DNA of 64,000 bases from Fictibacillus gelatini DSM 15865 (lineage in GTDB: Bacteria; Bacillota; Bacilli; Bacillales; Fictibacillaceae): the NCBI RefSeq assembly GCF_000430745.1, contig NZ_AUMP01000002.1, positions 350,449-414,448 on the forward strand, written 5' to 3'. How positions within the stretch are numbered: the stretch's first letter is position 1; every line of letters starts with the position of its first letter. The position numbers and the translations under genes were made by a program. Below, one piece after another: positions 50,701 to 59,589 of the stretch. The notes under the pieces are model-generated. The model made no database searches. It saw only the letters and a list, made by a program, of their open reading frames with translations, and was not told the origin of the DNA.

Positions 50701-51414
50701 CTATTTGCTTTCATACTGTGATCCACCGTCTGTTTGTTTCGCCTGTACGTTTAAGTTTGCAGTATATTTCGCACCTTGATAATCATTTCCTGCACTTTCA
50801 TCAAGCTTGAAACCAAACGTCAGGTCTATATACTCATCAGATTTTATTCTCCAGAATTTCCCGTTTGTACCATCGCCAAGAACCCAGTCCTTGCTTGACG
50901 TTGCTCTCAATCCTCTCTCATCATTTCCACTAACTATACCTGTTACAGCATACACACCCGGCGCAAGTTCCTCACCTTGTTCGTTTGCCGCCAGACTTTT
51001 CGCTTCATTCGTCGTTCCTTCAAATAGATTTTTAAGCTTTTGTTTTGCAGCTTGAAACGTATCACCATTTGGTTTCTTCTTATATTTCAATGCAATGTAA
51101 CCCACTTTGTACTTGCCGATTGGAACATTTTTATCCAGGGATTGATTTAAAGTCACTTTTAAGTGCGTATTCAGGCTGCCCGTATTGTCAATCGTAAGCC
51201 AATCACCAAACTTTAATTGAGAGGGAGCGAAGTTTTCTCCCGAAATGACTTTTTCAGTAATGTCTTGTCCATGATTGATCGATAATGTTCCATTTGTAAT
51301 TTCACCTGATGCTTTTGTTTCCGAAGTAAACCATGAGTATGTACCAAAACCCGCCGATACAACTAACGCACCAGCTAAAGTAGTCCCTAATAGTGCTTTT
51401 TTTGCCTTGTTCAT
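50701..51414 (-). CDS. tasA: Biofilm matrix fibre protein, TasA/CalY family
   Basis: 237 residues. The signal peptide (MNKAKKALLGTTLAGALVVS) leads into GTYSWFTSETKASGEITNG, the SipW-processed TasA/camelysin N-terminus; the rest is the TasA beta-sandwich with LKFGDWLTIDNTGSLNTHLK. It forms extracellular fibres in Bacillus biofilms. AAGGAGG precedes ATG 51414. Second gene of sipW-tasA-third gene. Confidence 0.9.
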   Translation of the reverse strand: MNKAKKALLGTTLAGALVVSAGFGTYSWFTSETKASGEITNGTLSINHGQDITEKVISGENFAPSQLKFGDWLTIDNTGSLNTHLKVTLNQSLDKNVPIGKYKVGYIALKYKKKPNGDTFQAAKQKLKNLFEGTTNEAKSLAANEQGEELAPGVYAVTGIVSGNDERGLRATSSKDWVLGDGTNGKFWRIKSDEYIDLTFGFKLDESAGNDYQGAKYTANLNVQAKQTDGGSQYESK

Positions 51415-51478
51415 TGATTTAAATCCTCCTTTTTAATGAATGGCATTTTTAATAAAACGGATTTCTCGAATACAAAGA

Positions 51479-52039
51479 TTAGCCTTTAACTTCTGCTTCA
51501 GCATGGTCACTTTTTAAACCTTTAGATAAACGGTCATATACCTCAAGACAAATGTAACCCGCAAAAGGAATAAGAATGAGAAGTATAAAACCAATAGGAC
51601 CGCTGACAAACTTTGCGATTAAACCGGCTTTTGGTATCTTAAAGGCTAAATCTCCAACAAGTTGATTCTCTGAAACGATACGGGAATCTTTCACATTGTT
51701 GTTGTCCCCTTTTGTGACAAAGCCCCGTTTTCCATGTTTATTGACTATTTTGACAACTCTGTGTGTGATCAGTTTTTTTGTCGGTGTTTCTTTAAATGTA
51801 ATCACATCATTTACTTTTACTTCTAATGGTTCAACCTTTTTTATAAAGACCATGTCACCCGCTTTTATGTATGGGTGCATACTGTTCGTTAAAACAGTTA
51901 ACGGGCTGTATCCAAAAAAGGATGGTACTTTCTCAGGATGTTTATTCGATTGAAATGTGACATACAGTAAAAAAACAATAATGGCTAGAACTGCTCCAAG
52001 TAAGCTAAAAGATAATGCTTTCGAAATGAATTTCAGCAT
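51479..52039 (-). CDS. sipW: Signal peptidase I SipW
   Basis: 186 residues. An ER/archaeal-type signal peptidase: catalytic Ser in LTNSMHPYIKAGD and His in ITHRVVKI in place of the bacterial Lys; membrane segments at both ends. SipW processes TasA and TapA. GGGAG precedes ATG 52039. First gene of the matrix operon; SinR-type dyads lie upstream. Confidence 0.93.
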   Translation of the reverse strand: MLKFISKALSFSLLGAVLAIIVFLLYVTFQSNKHPEKVPSFFGYSPLTVLTNSMHPYIKAGDMVFIKKVEPLEVKVNDVITFKETPTKKLITHRVVKIVNKHGKRGFVTKGDNNNVKDSRIVSENQLVGDLAFKIPKAGLIAKFVSGPIGFILLILIPFAGYICLEVYDRLSKGLKSDHAEAEVKG

Positions 52040-52084
52040 TCATCTCCCTCATTTCTGAATTGGCTCTAACTTCACACCCCGGTG

Positions 52085-52100
52085 ATTCTTTATTAAGAAC
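52085..52100. promoter_or_regulatory. SinR-type operator dyad (sipW promoter region, site 1)
   Basis: ATTCTT-TATT-AAGAAC, 6-4-6 dyad with one mismatch to GTTCTT-N4-AAGAAC; 46 bases before sipW. Confidence 0.6.
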
Positions 52101-52161
52101 AATACATTGTCATTATATATTGTTTCCAGTCGATCAAAAACCTTTAAATTCAATAGATTTC

Positions 52162-52177
52162 GTTCATTTTAGTGAAC
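52162..52177. promoter_or_regulatory. SinR-type operator dyad (sipW promoter region, site 2)
   Basis: GTTCAT-TTTA-GTGAAC, same 6-4-6 dyad. The 346 bases between sipW and the 79-aa gene hold these two sites and a terminator; no gene is supported. Confidence 0.6.
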
Positions 52178-52360
52178 AAATCTAGCAAATACTTCATCTA
52201 TCTTCCAATTTCTTAAATTATTGTTATTTAAATAGAACATTTCATTCTTATCAAAGTTCGTGAAATATGCTAATAGACCCGGGTTAAAAGAACTATGCAA
52301 GTTACAGTTGCTAAAAATGAAATAATATTTTTCTAAAATAAAGAAAAAAGAATGACAAAC

Positions 52361-52388
52361 AAATAAGCCGTTTAAGCGGCTTATTTTA
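52361..52388 (-). terminator. Terminator of the 79-aa gene
   Basis: AATAAGCCG / CGGCTTATT with TTTG after it on the minus strand. Confidence 0.8.
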
Positions 52389-52625
52389 AATCGTACGATC
52401 AATAATAGGCAATATGGGATGAAATTCATAAAGGTGATAGGGAAATTTTTGATTTTTTCTTTTTCGTTCAAGCTCGTTTATTTTTTCTTTTGTATAATCA
52501 AATGGCCCTATTCCTTTGAATTCATCATTTATGTATAATTCACAGCGATTTTTTTCCTGATAGATGATTTTAACGACTCGGCATCCGAGAAAACTAATAT
52601 AGATGCCGTTATCCATTCTAATCAT
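52386..52625 (-). CDS. Hypothetical protein under SinR-type dyads
   Basis: 79 residues: N-terminal beta-rich part (GIYISFLGCRVVKIIYQEKN, CELYINDEF) and a charged helix (TKEKINELERKRKNQKF). No signal or membrane segment. ATG 52625 after GATGAGGTGG. Its promoter region has GTTCTT dyads, so it may belong to the SinR regulon. Not recognised. Confidence 0.65.
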   Translation of the reverse strand: MIRMDNGIYISFLGCRVVKIIYQEKNRCELYINDEFKGIGPFDYTKEKINELERKRKNQKFPYHLYEFHPILPIIDRTI

Positions 52626-52707
52626 TTTCCACCTCATCCCTGCTTTTATCTTTAAGCCTGTTAAAACTCTTCAAGTCACTTCTTCCTTTTAAGAAGATAA
52701 TCGATTT

Positions 52708-52723
52708 GTTCTTTTTAATGAAC
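52708..52723. promoter_or_regulatory. SinR-type operator dyad (site 3)
   Basis: GTTCTT-TTTA-ATGAAC, between the divergent 79-aa gene and the CapA-family gene. Confidence 0.6.
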
Positions 52724-52783
52724 TAATTGTACATATTATAAACTAGTTTATCTGTACTATTAAATCCTAATTTATATTATTTT

Positions 52784-52799
52784 GTTCTTTTATAAGAAC
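52784..52799. promoter_or_regulatory. SinR-type operator dyad, perfect (site 4)
   Basis: GTTCTT-TTAT-AAGAAC, a perfect 6-4-6 palindrome. A degenerate fifth copy GTTTTT-AATA-ACGAAC lies at 52846-52861. The 339-base divergent region holds these sites and nothing else that I see. Confidence 0.7.
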
Positions 52800-52964
52800 A
52801 AGAGACCCTGTTTTCTTCCATTTTCTTTAATTTTCACAAAATATCGTTTTTAATAACGAACACTTTGCTCGTTTTAAAGAATCCATATTGCAACGAAAAA
52901 CTTTTATATGCAGAAAATTGTTGAAATAACTAGAAAATGCTCTAGTATGGAGATAGGGGGACAA

Positions 52965-54143
52965 ATGACCATGAAAAAAATCATTTTATTAGCCGCTACT
53001 TTCTTGCTTCTTATTGGCATCCTCACGGCATTTAGTTTAAAAGAGTATAAGAATAATAGAAAAGCAAGCCTCGCAAGTGCGGAGGCAAAAAAGAAGCCTG
53101 AAGAAGAAAATAAGGGAAGCATACAACCTGTAAAAGAGCCGGCTTCCCCTCCGAAACCGGTTATTTCCACCGTAACGTTAGCAGCAGTCGGTGATATTTT
53201 GATTCACGATAGAGTGTATTATAAAGCCCGTCAACCAGACGGGACTTATAATTTTAATCCAATGTTCCGATTCGTGAAGCCGTATCTTGCCAAATCAGAC
53301 ATTACGATCGCTAACCAGGAAACGATGATCGGCGGAAAGCTGCTTGGGCTTTCATCCTATCCTAGCTTTAATTCTCCATATGAAATTGGAGATGCGTTAA
53401 AAGACAATGGCGTTGACCTTGTAACACTTGCGAACAATCATACATTGGACCGGGGCGAAAAGGTCATTCAAAGTGCCATTCGCCATTGGAATAAAATTGG
53501 CATGCCTTATACCGGCTCCTTTCAATCGAAGAAGGATCAAGACCGTATCCGCATACTCAAAAAAAACGGCATTTTCTTTTCGTTCTTAAGTTACACGTAT
53601 GGAACCAACGGGATTACAGTTCCAAGAGAAAAATCGTATCTCGTTAATTTGATCGATTTGAAGCAGATTCAGCAGGATATTAGAGCAGCAAAACAGTTAT
53701 CTGATGTAGTTGTCGTAAGCCTTCATTTTGGCCTGGAATATGAACGGATGCCGAATAAAGAACAGAAGCGGATCGTTCAAGAAACCGCCAATAGCGGTGC
53801 GGACATTATCATTGGCTCCCACCCGTACGTTCTTCAACCGGTAGCATGGGTAAAACGAAAAGATGGGCAACGAACGTTTGTCGCTTATTCCCTTGGGAAC
53901 TTTCTATCCGGCCAGCGTTGGGACTATAAAGATATTGGCGGTATTGTAAGAATTGAAGTGAAGAAAACAGTGATCGGAAATAAAGAAAAGATAAAGCTCC
54001 AGCACCCGGCGTTTCTTCCAACGTGGGTGAACCGCAATTACGAAATATTGCCGATTAAACAACTGAAAGACAAGAAATCTACATACGAAGAAATAAAAAA
54101 ACATATGAACCAATGGACGCCTGAGCTTTCCTTTCAATTTTAA
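52965..54143 (+). CDS. CapA-family protein (poly-gamma-glutamate/capsule type)
   Basis: 392 residues: N-terminal membrane anchor (IILLAATFLLLIGILTAFSL), a Lys/Glu/Pro linker and a PGA_cap metallophosphatase-like domain (GDILIHDR, NQETMIGG, NNHTLDRG, GSHPYVLQP). CapA/PgsA proteins act at the cell surface in poly-gamma-glutamate export. No capB/capC is here. The start may be 52965 or 52971; AGGGGG at 52955 fits either. Divergent from the 79-aa gene across the SinR-type dyads. Confidence 0.88.
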   Translation: MTMKKIILLAATFLLLIGILTAFSLKEYKNNRKASLASAEAKKKPEEENKGSIQPVKEPASPPKPVISTVTLAAVGDILIHDRVYYKARQPDGTYNFNPMFRFVKPYLAKSDITIANQETMIGGKLLGLSSYPSFNSPYEIGDALKDNGVDLVTLANNHTLDRGEKVIQSAIRHWNKIGMPYTGSFQSKKDQDRIRILKKNGIFFSFLSYTYGTNGITVPREKSYLVNLIDLKQIQQDIRAAKQLSDVVVVSLHFGLEYERMPNKEQKRIVQETANSGADIIIGSHPYVLQPVAWVKRKDGQRTFVAYSLGNFLSGQRWDYKDIGGIVRIEVKKTVIGNKEKIKLQHPAFLPTWVNRNYEILPIKQLKDKKSTYEEIKKHMNQWTPELSFQF

Positions 54144-54175
54144 AAGAACTGCCATCATCGGCAGTTCTTTTATTT
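54143..54175. terminator. Bidirectional terminator
   Basis: AAAAGAACTGCC / GGCAGTTCTTTTATTTTT. Confidence 0.9.
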
Positions 54176-54322
54176 TTCCTTTGAACGCGGACTTTGTGTA
54201 TCCCTTTTCGGTATTTCAGCATCCGCAAATGACTTATCCGTTATATCCATACCATCCATGCTTTCCGTCGGCGTGAAATTGTTGTTCCGTGCGGCATCTC
54301 TTGGCTGCTTTCGTTTACCCAT
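54170..54322 (-). CDS. Small hydrophilic protein, 50 aa
   Basis: 50 residues, MGKRKQPRDAARNNNFTPTE and an acidic middle with a basic end (IPKRDTQSPRSKEK). AAGGAGG lies 7 bases before ATG 54322. Such short hydrophilic proteins are frequent among forespore-specific genes, but I do not recognise the family. Confidence 0.7.
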   Translation of the reverse strand: MGKRKQPRDAARNNNFTPTESMDGMDITDKSFADAEIPKRDTQSPRSKEK

Positions 54323-54431
54323 TAATTTTCCTCCTTACTTTCGAGTTCTCTTATAGGATGTTTAAAAATAACTTACATGATACAATAAATATTTTACTTC
54401 AAGAAATTCTTAATCGAATAAAGGCCTTATA

Positions 54432-54458
54432 AAAGCATGGAAATCTTCATGCTTTTTT
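54432..54458 (+). terminator. Orphan terminator-like hairpin
   Basis: AAAGCATG...TCATGCTTTTTT stem with T run upstream of the deacetylase; no plus-strand gene ends just before it, so it may end a short leader or be incidental. Confidence 0.45.
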
Positions 54459-54527
54459 GCATGTTTATAAACGATATACAAATACTAGTAATGGACGTAT
54501 TTTTCACTACATAGGGAGAGCACATAA

Positions 54528-55301
54528 ATGATTAAAATTATCAGGAATTTTTTTCTGACATTCGCCTGTATTCTTTTATTCAGTTTTCACCCACTTCATG
54601 CATGGGCAAAGACGAATCGTTTTTATTATGAAAAAAAGGGAGAGGTCATCTGGGAGGTATCCACTAAGGAAAAACTTGTTGCGATTACCTTTGATGACGG
54701 TCCACACCCTGTTTATACCCCGCAAATCTTAGACGTGTTAAAGCAGTATCATGCAAGAGCGACCTTTTTCTTAGTCGGGACTCGCATGACATGGTATCCG
54801 AATATCGTGAAACGGGAAGTAAGAGAAGGCCATGAACTTGGCAACCATACATTCACCCATTCCTTTTACAATAAAGTTTCCCATAAGAAATTTTTGGACG
54901 AATTGCATAAAACGGATAAATTAATTAGCCGATATCAGAAGAAAAAGGTCAAACTGTTTCGTTCTCCTGGAGGCACACTTACAAAAGAAATTATTAACAG
55001 TTCTAAAGATGAAGGGTACAAAGTGATTCAATGGTCATGGCACCAGGATCCAAAAGATTGGTCGAATCCCGGGGTAAAATCGATTGTTAACCATGTCATC
55101 AATAATGTGCATAATGGTGATATTATTTTAATGCATGACTCCGGCGGCAGGCGGCAACAAACAGTGGAAGCGTTGAAGGAAATTTTGCCGGAACTTAAAA
55201 AACGGGGGTACCGATTTATTACGGTTTCCGAATTGCTTGAGGTAAGTCCAAAGTATAAAAATTTGTTTGAAAACGAATGGTATCACCGGATTAATTTATA
55301 G
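54528..55301 (+). CDS. Polysaccharide deacetylase (NodB domain), secreted
   Basis: 257 residues. Signal peptide (FFLTFACILLFSFHPLHAWA) and a NodB domain: TFDDGPHP (Asp-Asp), HTFTHS (His-His), RSPGG, DPKDW and ILMHD. Removes acetyl groups from GlcNAc or MurNAc polymers outside the cell. Close to the matrix locus but without SinR-type dyads. GGGAGAG precedes the start. Confidence 0.92.
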   Translation: MIKIIRNFFLTFACILLFSFHPLHAWAKTNRFYYEKKGEVIWEVSTKEKLVAITFDDGPHPVYTPQILDVLKQYHARATFFLVGTRMTWYPNIVKREVREGHELGNHTFTHSFYNKVSHKKFLDELHKTDKLISRYQKKKVKLFRSPGGTLTKEIINSSKDEGYKVIQWSWHQDPKDWSNPGVKSIVNHVINNVHNGDIILMHDSGGRRQQTVEALKEILPELKKRGYRFITVSELLEVSPKYKNLFENEWYHRINL

Positions 55302-55338
55302 AAACCGTACACTTATGTTTAACGTGTACGGTTTTTTT
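55300..55338. terminator. Bidirectional terminator
   Basis: AACCGTACAC / GTGTACGGTTTTTTT. Confidence 0.9.
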
Positions 55339-55343
55339 GTGAA

Positions 55344-56828
55344 TTAGCTAAAGGTTCGGGCAAGCGTTGACAATGTCCTTACCATTACGCCTGTCGCTCC
55401 CTTCGGCCCTAATGGCGAGGATTTTGAACTGTATGATGTTCCCGCAATATCGAGGTGAACCCATGGCGTATTTCCGGCAAATTCACCGACAAACAATCCG
55501 CCCGTAATTGCATGTCCGAGCCGTCCTGTCGAATTATTTAAATCAGCCACATCACTCGTTTTTAGCATGTCTTTAAACGGTTTGAAGCTCGGCAACAACC
55601 AGACAAGTTCCCCTTCAGATTTTGCGGACGCCTCCACTTTTTTATAAAACGCCTCATTGTTGGTCATGACTCCTGTCGTACAATCGCCAAGAGCTACGAC
55701 AACACCGCCTGTTAAAGTGGCAACATCAACGATAAAGTTAGCTCCTTGTTCTTTTGCATACGTAATGGCATCTCCTAAAATCAAACGCCCTTCCGCATCA
55801 GTATTTCGAACTTCGACCGTTTTTCCACTTAATGAAGTGAAAACATCGCCCGGTTTCATCGCCGACCCATTAATTAAGTTTTCACAAGTGGGAATGACAA
55901 ACATCATGTTTGCTTCAGGCTTTAATTTGCCGACGACTTCCATTGCCCCTATAACGGCGGCGCTTCCTCCCATATCCCCTTTCATTTCATGCATATTTTG
56001 CGCAGGCTTAATCGAATATCCTCCTGAATCAAACGTAACCCCTTTACCGACAAAACAGAGGACATTTTCCCACGTCTCTCTTCCTTTATATTTCACGGTA
56101 ATGAGTTTCGGTTTTTCCGATGATCCTTTGCTTACGGCAAGCAATAGCCCCATTCCAAGCCGTTCCAAGTCTTCTTGCTCTAGCACTTCATATTCCATAT
56201 TGTATTTTTGAGCGACTTCAATCGCCTCTTGCGCGATATGTGAGGGTGTCATTAAATTCCCGGGTGTATTGACAAGATCGCGAGCTTTGTTAATCCCCAG
56301 TCCGTAAGCGAGGCCACTCGCGAGTCCATTTTCAAGCCCACCTTTATTGCTGTATATATTTATGGAAGTAATTTTTCTTTCTCGTTCGTTTGATTTTTCT
56401 TTATAATCATCGAATTTGTAGCTTGCTGTAATGACTGACTCCGCTAATGCGTGCGCTAATTTTTCAAGCGGTATTTGGCTGCATTCAAATGTATCAAGCA
56501 AAACGCCAACTGATTCTCTTTTTTCCCGAGATAGCTCCTGAACCGCTTTGCCGAAGCAATCCCGAATGCTTTCATACGTGATGTTATCTTTTTTACCAAG
56601 GCCGACAAAATAAAGGCGTTTTGCCCCCATTATTCCAAACGTATGTATTTTCGTAACCGCTTTCACTTTTGTTGATATATCACCTTCACGAATTAATTCG
56701 GCAATATGCCCTTTCAATGTTTGATCAATTTCATTCAATTTTGCACTATACTCTTTTTCTGACGGTAATCCAATGACTAACGCTTCATCTTGCTGCTGGA
56801 TGGTCCAATTTTGCTTAATTGTAAACAT
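55344..56828 (-). CDS. pepA: Leucyl aminopeptidase (M17), PepA/YuiE
   Basis: 494 residues. GKGVTFDSGGYSIKP (metal Lys/Asp) and NTDAEGRLIL (M17 signature) are intact. Cytosolic zinc/manganese peptidase removing N-terminal residues. Start ATG 56828 after AGGGGGGAAG; the longer frame is unsupported. Confidence 0.95.
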   Translation of the reverse strand: MFTIKQNWTIQQQDEALVIGLPSEKEYSAKLNEIDQTLKGHIAELIREGDISTKVKAVTKIHTFGIMGAKRLYFVGLGKKDNITYESIRDCFGKAVQELSREKRESVGVLLDTFECSQIPLEKLAHALAESVITASYKFDDYKEKSNERERKITSINIYSNKGGLENGLASGLAYGLGINKARDLVNTPGNLMTPSHIAQEAIEVAQKYNMEYEVLEQEDLERLGMGLLLAVSKGSSEKPKLITVKYKGRETWENVLCFVGKGVTFDSGGYSIKPAQNMHEMKGDMGGSAAVIGAMEVVGKLKPEANMMFVIPTCENLINGSAMKPGDVFTSLSGKTVEVRNTDAEGRLILGDAITYAKEQGANFIVDVATLTGGVVVALGDCTTGVMTNNEAFYKKVEASAKSEGELVWLLPSFKPFKDMLKTSDVADLNNSTGRLGHAITGGLFVGEFAGNTPWVHLDIAGTSYSSKSSPLGPKGATGVMVRTLSTLARTFS

Positions 56829-56878
56829 AGTTCTTCCCCCCTCTATTTTATTATACATACCACTCAAGAAGATTACGA

Positions 56879-57271
56879 TTATTGCGATTCATCATTTAAT
56901 AGTAAAATAAGATTCGGCAAAGCAGGCAATGTTGATTTTAGTTCATACGGTACGCAGTCAATATCGGTTGGCATTTGCTCTATACAAGCCTCGATAAAGC
57001 GATTGACTTCCTCTAAATCAATCCCCCAATAAAAAGGGCGATAATTTTGTAAATAGCGATAGGCTGCATTCATCATAAGCCGCGCACCTTTTACATTCCC
57101 GTATTCATAATGATAGATGGCAACGGTCATTTGCAGCAATCCTTTTATAAAGTAATTTCCTTTATCGGTCATCCATATTTCTTCTAATAAATCATGACAC
57201 GTATAATAATCCCCTTCGTTGAATTTAATAAAGAATTCATAGTACTCTTCCGGATAAAATGAGGTCCCCAT
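56879..57271 (-). CDS. DUF309 family protein
   Basis: 130 residues with the DUF309 core FNEGDYYTCHDLLEEIW and GLLQMTVAIYHYEYGNVKGA. Helical, TPR-like; function unknown. Sits just upstream of pepA. Start ATG 57271 after GGGAGGAAGGG. Confidence 0.85.
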   Translation of the reverse strand: MGTSFYPEEYYEFFIKFNEGDYYTCHDLLEEIWMTDKGNYFIKGLLQMTVAIYHYEYGNVKGARLMMNAAYRYLQNYRPFYWGIDLEEVNRFIEACIEQMPTDIDCVPYELKSTLPALPNLILLLNDESQ

Positions 57272-57365
57272 ATCATCCCTTCCTCCCTTTGTTCTCATTT
57301 TAACAAAGATGTTGGCTTATACTTTCGATAAACGGTATGATAATAGAAGAAATTCGAATGAAGGG

Positions 57366-58166
57366 GTGATTGGGATCCGAATTATATCTATATGCCCAAG
57401 CAATACCGAACTTGCCGCTTACCTTAACCTGACAACGGAGCTTGTCGGTATCGATGATTATTCTGACTGGCCAGACAGCATTCAGCATCTTCCGCGGCTT
57501 GGCCCTGACTTATCGATCAACATGGATCTTGTTGAAGAACTCAGTCCCGATCTCGTGCTTGCTTCGCTAAGTGTTCCCGGTATGGAAAAAAACGTTGAGG
57601 AGCTTGAAAAACGAGGGATTCCCCATGTTGTTTATCAACCGAATACCCTTCAGGAAATCGCTGATAACTTACTTGATCTCGGGAAACGAACAGGGAAGGT
57701 AGAAGAGGCTAAAGCGTATGTTGCAAAATATAAAGCTACGCTTGATGCTTACAAACAATTTACATCGACGATAAAAAAACGAAAAAAATTGTATTGGGAA
57801 TGGTGGCCGAAGCCAGTTTTTACACCGGGGAAATTCAACTGGTTAACCGAAATTTCGAGGCTTGCCGGCGGAATCAATATTTTTGAAGATGTTGAATTAG
57901 CCAGTGTCCAAACATCATGGGAAGACGTTCTTACGCGCCAACCCGATGAAATTTGCCTTGCCTGGGTTGGGGTACGAACGACAAAAGTAAAGCCGGAAGC
58001 CGTACATAAACGCCCGGGATGGCCATCTCTTGAGGCAGTAAAGGAAAATAAAATACATGTTTTAGAGGAAGCTCTATTTTGCCGGCCTTCTCCCCGGCTT
58101 TTAGAAGGACTTGAAAAACTCACTTTCCTTTTATGGGGAGACGCACCGAAAGGCTTCAAGCGATAA
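57366..58166 (+). CDS. BtuF-like substrate-binding domain protein, cytoplasmic
   Basis: ~266 residues, with ISICPSNTELAAYLNL, GIDDYSDWP and a Fe/B12 periplasmic-binding fold throughout, but no signal peptide, so it probably acts in the cytoplasm. Related to cobalamin-binding proteins annotated next to amidohydrolases. The start is uncertain: the family start Met aligns with ATC at 57375, 8 bases after AAGGGGTG; GTG 57366 is taken here as the nearest standard start codon. Confidence 0.8.
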   Translation: MIGIRIISICPSNTELAAYLNLTTELVGIDDYSDWPDSIQHLPRLGPDLSINMDLVEELSPDLVLASLSVPGMEKNVEELEKRGIPHVVYQPNTLQEIADNLLDLGKRTGKVEEAKAYVAKYKATLDAYKQFTSTIKKRKKLYWEWWPKPVFTPGKFNWLTEISRLAGGINIFEDVELASVQTSWEDVLTRQPDEICLAWVGVRTTKVKPEAVHKRPGWPSLEAVKENKIHVLEEALFCRPSPRLLEGLEKLTFLLWGDAPKGFKR

Positions 58167-58178
58167 ATGCTTGAAGCC
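58150..58178 (+). terminator. Stem-loop at the end of the BtuF-like gene
   Basis: AGGCTTCAAGC / GCTTGAAGCCT; covers the stop, weak T tract. Confidence 0.6.
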
Positions 58179-58195
58179 TCAACTTCATTATACAT

Positions 58196-58780
58196 TTAAT
58201 ATAATTGCTGCCGAAAAACTTGCATCGATTTATCTTCATTCATTCTTTTTAAATCTTGCTCAGTTAATTTTCCTTTTCCTTTTTCAATAATATAGACGGT
58301 AACAGTTTTCTTCCCCCATTTACGGTAAACATCCTTCACCGTATTATAATAGAGGTCAATTTTATGGCCTTTAATGGCCGAACCTGTGTCGGCGACGACA
58401 CCGAAACCATAATTTGGAATCCATAAAACGGTCCCAATCGGAAAAATTCTCGTATCTGCCGCAATAGTAGAAAATAAGTCACGCTTGACCCGAACGCCAG
58501 ATTTTGTAATGCCGTAAGCTGGATGATGCTTCGTTTTTCCAGTCGATTCCACACCGGCGGTATATCCTGTCGCCGTAACCTTTACTGAAGGATACTTTGA
58601 CCAATCAATTGGTTTTGCTTGAGCTGAAGTTTGAAGGATCCCTTGTGAATGTATCGTCTTCCACCACTCATGAATGTCTTCAACTTTTACTCCTGAAATC
58701 GCTTGAAATGTCGTCACAAGTGCTCCTATAAGGAGAAGCGTCATTATCAATCTTCTGCAAATGGATTTTAGCAGTAACAA
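58196..58780 (-). CDS. yuiC: 3D-domain protein YuiC
   Basis: 194 residues. N-terminal signal/anchor ([20 protein letters not shown]) and a 3D (Asp-Asp-Asp) domain: [34 protein letters not shown]. In B. subtilis YuiC is a stationary-phase survival (Sps/MltA-like) muralytic enzyme. TTG start at 58780 with GGAG 12 bases upstream. Confidence 0.9.
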   Translation of the reverse strand: MLLLKSICRRLIMTLLLIGALVTTFQAISGVKVEDIHEWWKTIHSQGILQTSAQAKPIDWSKYPSVKVTATGYTAGVESTGKTKHHPAYGITKSGVRVKRDLFSTIAADTRIFPIGTVLWIPNYGFGVVADTGSAIKGHKIDLYYNTVKDVYRKWGKKTVTVYIIEKGKGKLTEQDLKRMNEDKSMQVFRQQLY

Positions 58781-58857
58781 GTTTGCACTTCACTCCTCTC
58801 TTCTCTATTTTTTTCCTGAGTAAGAGAAAAATATGCAAATTTCTTGAGAGGAGAAAA

Positions 58858-58898
58858 ATAAAAAAAGAACCTTTCTTTATGTCAAAGAAGGTTCTAGA
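58858..58898 (-). terminator. Terminator of yuiB
   Basis: GAACCTTCTTTGACAT ... AAGAAAGGTTC with TTTTTTT. Confidence 0.85.
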
Positions 58899-59211
58899 AC
58901 ATTTGATAGCCCCGTACACGAAGCATTCGGATCGCTATTCCCGAAAGAATCGCTCCAATCATACCGCTAATCAAAATCACGCCATCGACGACGGTAATAT
59001 CGGAGATTCGGTGGACCAAAAGATTGAAACTATATGCCGGCTCAGTAAAATATTGATAAAATTTAACTTTATCTATGATCATAATCACAATAATCGGATA
59101 AATAAATGCCATAATCCAAGTTTGCCGCAGGAGCATATTTAATAAAAAACCAATTCCAAAAAATAAGACCATAAAAAGAAGAATAGAAATGATCACCTGT
59201 GGTAAATTCAC
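58894..59211 (-). CDS. yuiB: Membrane protein YuiB
   Basis: 105 residues with three hydrophobic segments (VIISILLFMVLFFGIGFLL, TWIMAFIYPIIVIMII, VVDGVILISGMIGAILSGIA). Conserved in Bacillus between yuiC and yuiA; function unknown. GTG start at 59211 after GGGGGTG. Confidence 0.85.
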   Translation of the reverse strand: MNLPQVIISILLFMVLFFGIGFLLNMLLRQTWIMAFIYPIIVIMIIDKVKFYQYFTEPAYSFNLLVHRISDITVVDGVILISGMIGAILSGIAIRMLRVRGYQMF

Positions 59212-59267
59212 GTATGTACACCCCCTATAATCACTGTTAAGTTTACTGGGAATTCAAACAAAAATCA

Positions 59268-59298
59268 AGCATGCCACAAATCAGGCACGCTTGATTGA
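59268..59298 (-). terminator. Terminator of yuiA
   Basis: AATCAAGCGTGCC ... GGCATGCTTGATTTTTG. Confidence 0.85.
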
Positions 59299-59320
59299 AC
59301 CGCAATTATTTCTATTTCTT

Positions 59321-59449
59321 TTATTTATTTTTTCCGCTTCCGCCACATTCAGCACACGTTTCAGAACCGCCTAAAAGCAATTGGAAGTATCCTTTTCCGC
59401 CGCAATACGGGCACTTTTCTTGTGCTTGTTTCGTCGCTGATTGTTTCAT
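59321..59449 (-). CDS. yuiA: YuiA, small zinc-finger-like protein
   Basis: 42 residues with two CxxCGGxG motifs (CPYCGGKG and CAECGGSG), as in the DnaJ zinc centre. GGGAG lies 8 bases before ATG 59449. Role unknown. Confidence 0.85.
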   Translation of the reverse strand: MKQSATKQAQEKCPYCGGKGYFQLLLGGSETCAECGGSGKNK

Positions 59450-59589
59450 AAGATGCACTCCCTTATTTGAATTTTCTGATAATATATCAAAAATTTTTGA
59501 AGTTGGAAAGGCACCATTTGGGCGATAATCCCCCATGTAAGCGGAAACATTACAAGTTATCGTATGTTTTTGTGAATTTTCTTACTTTT

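Noticed and set aside
52169..52471. Frame of 100 codons upstream of sipW
   Set aside because: It crosses the terminator of the 79-aa gene and overlaps that gene in another frame; no ribosome site.
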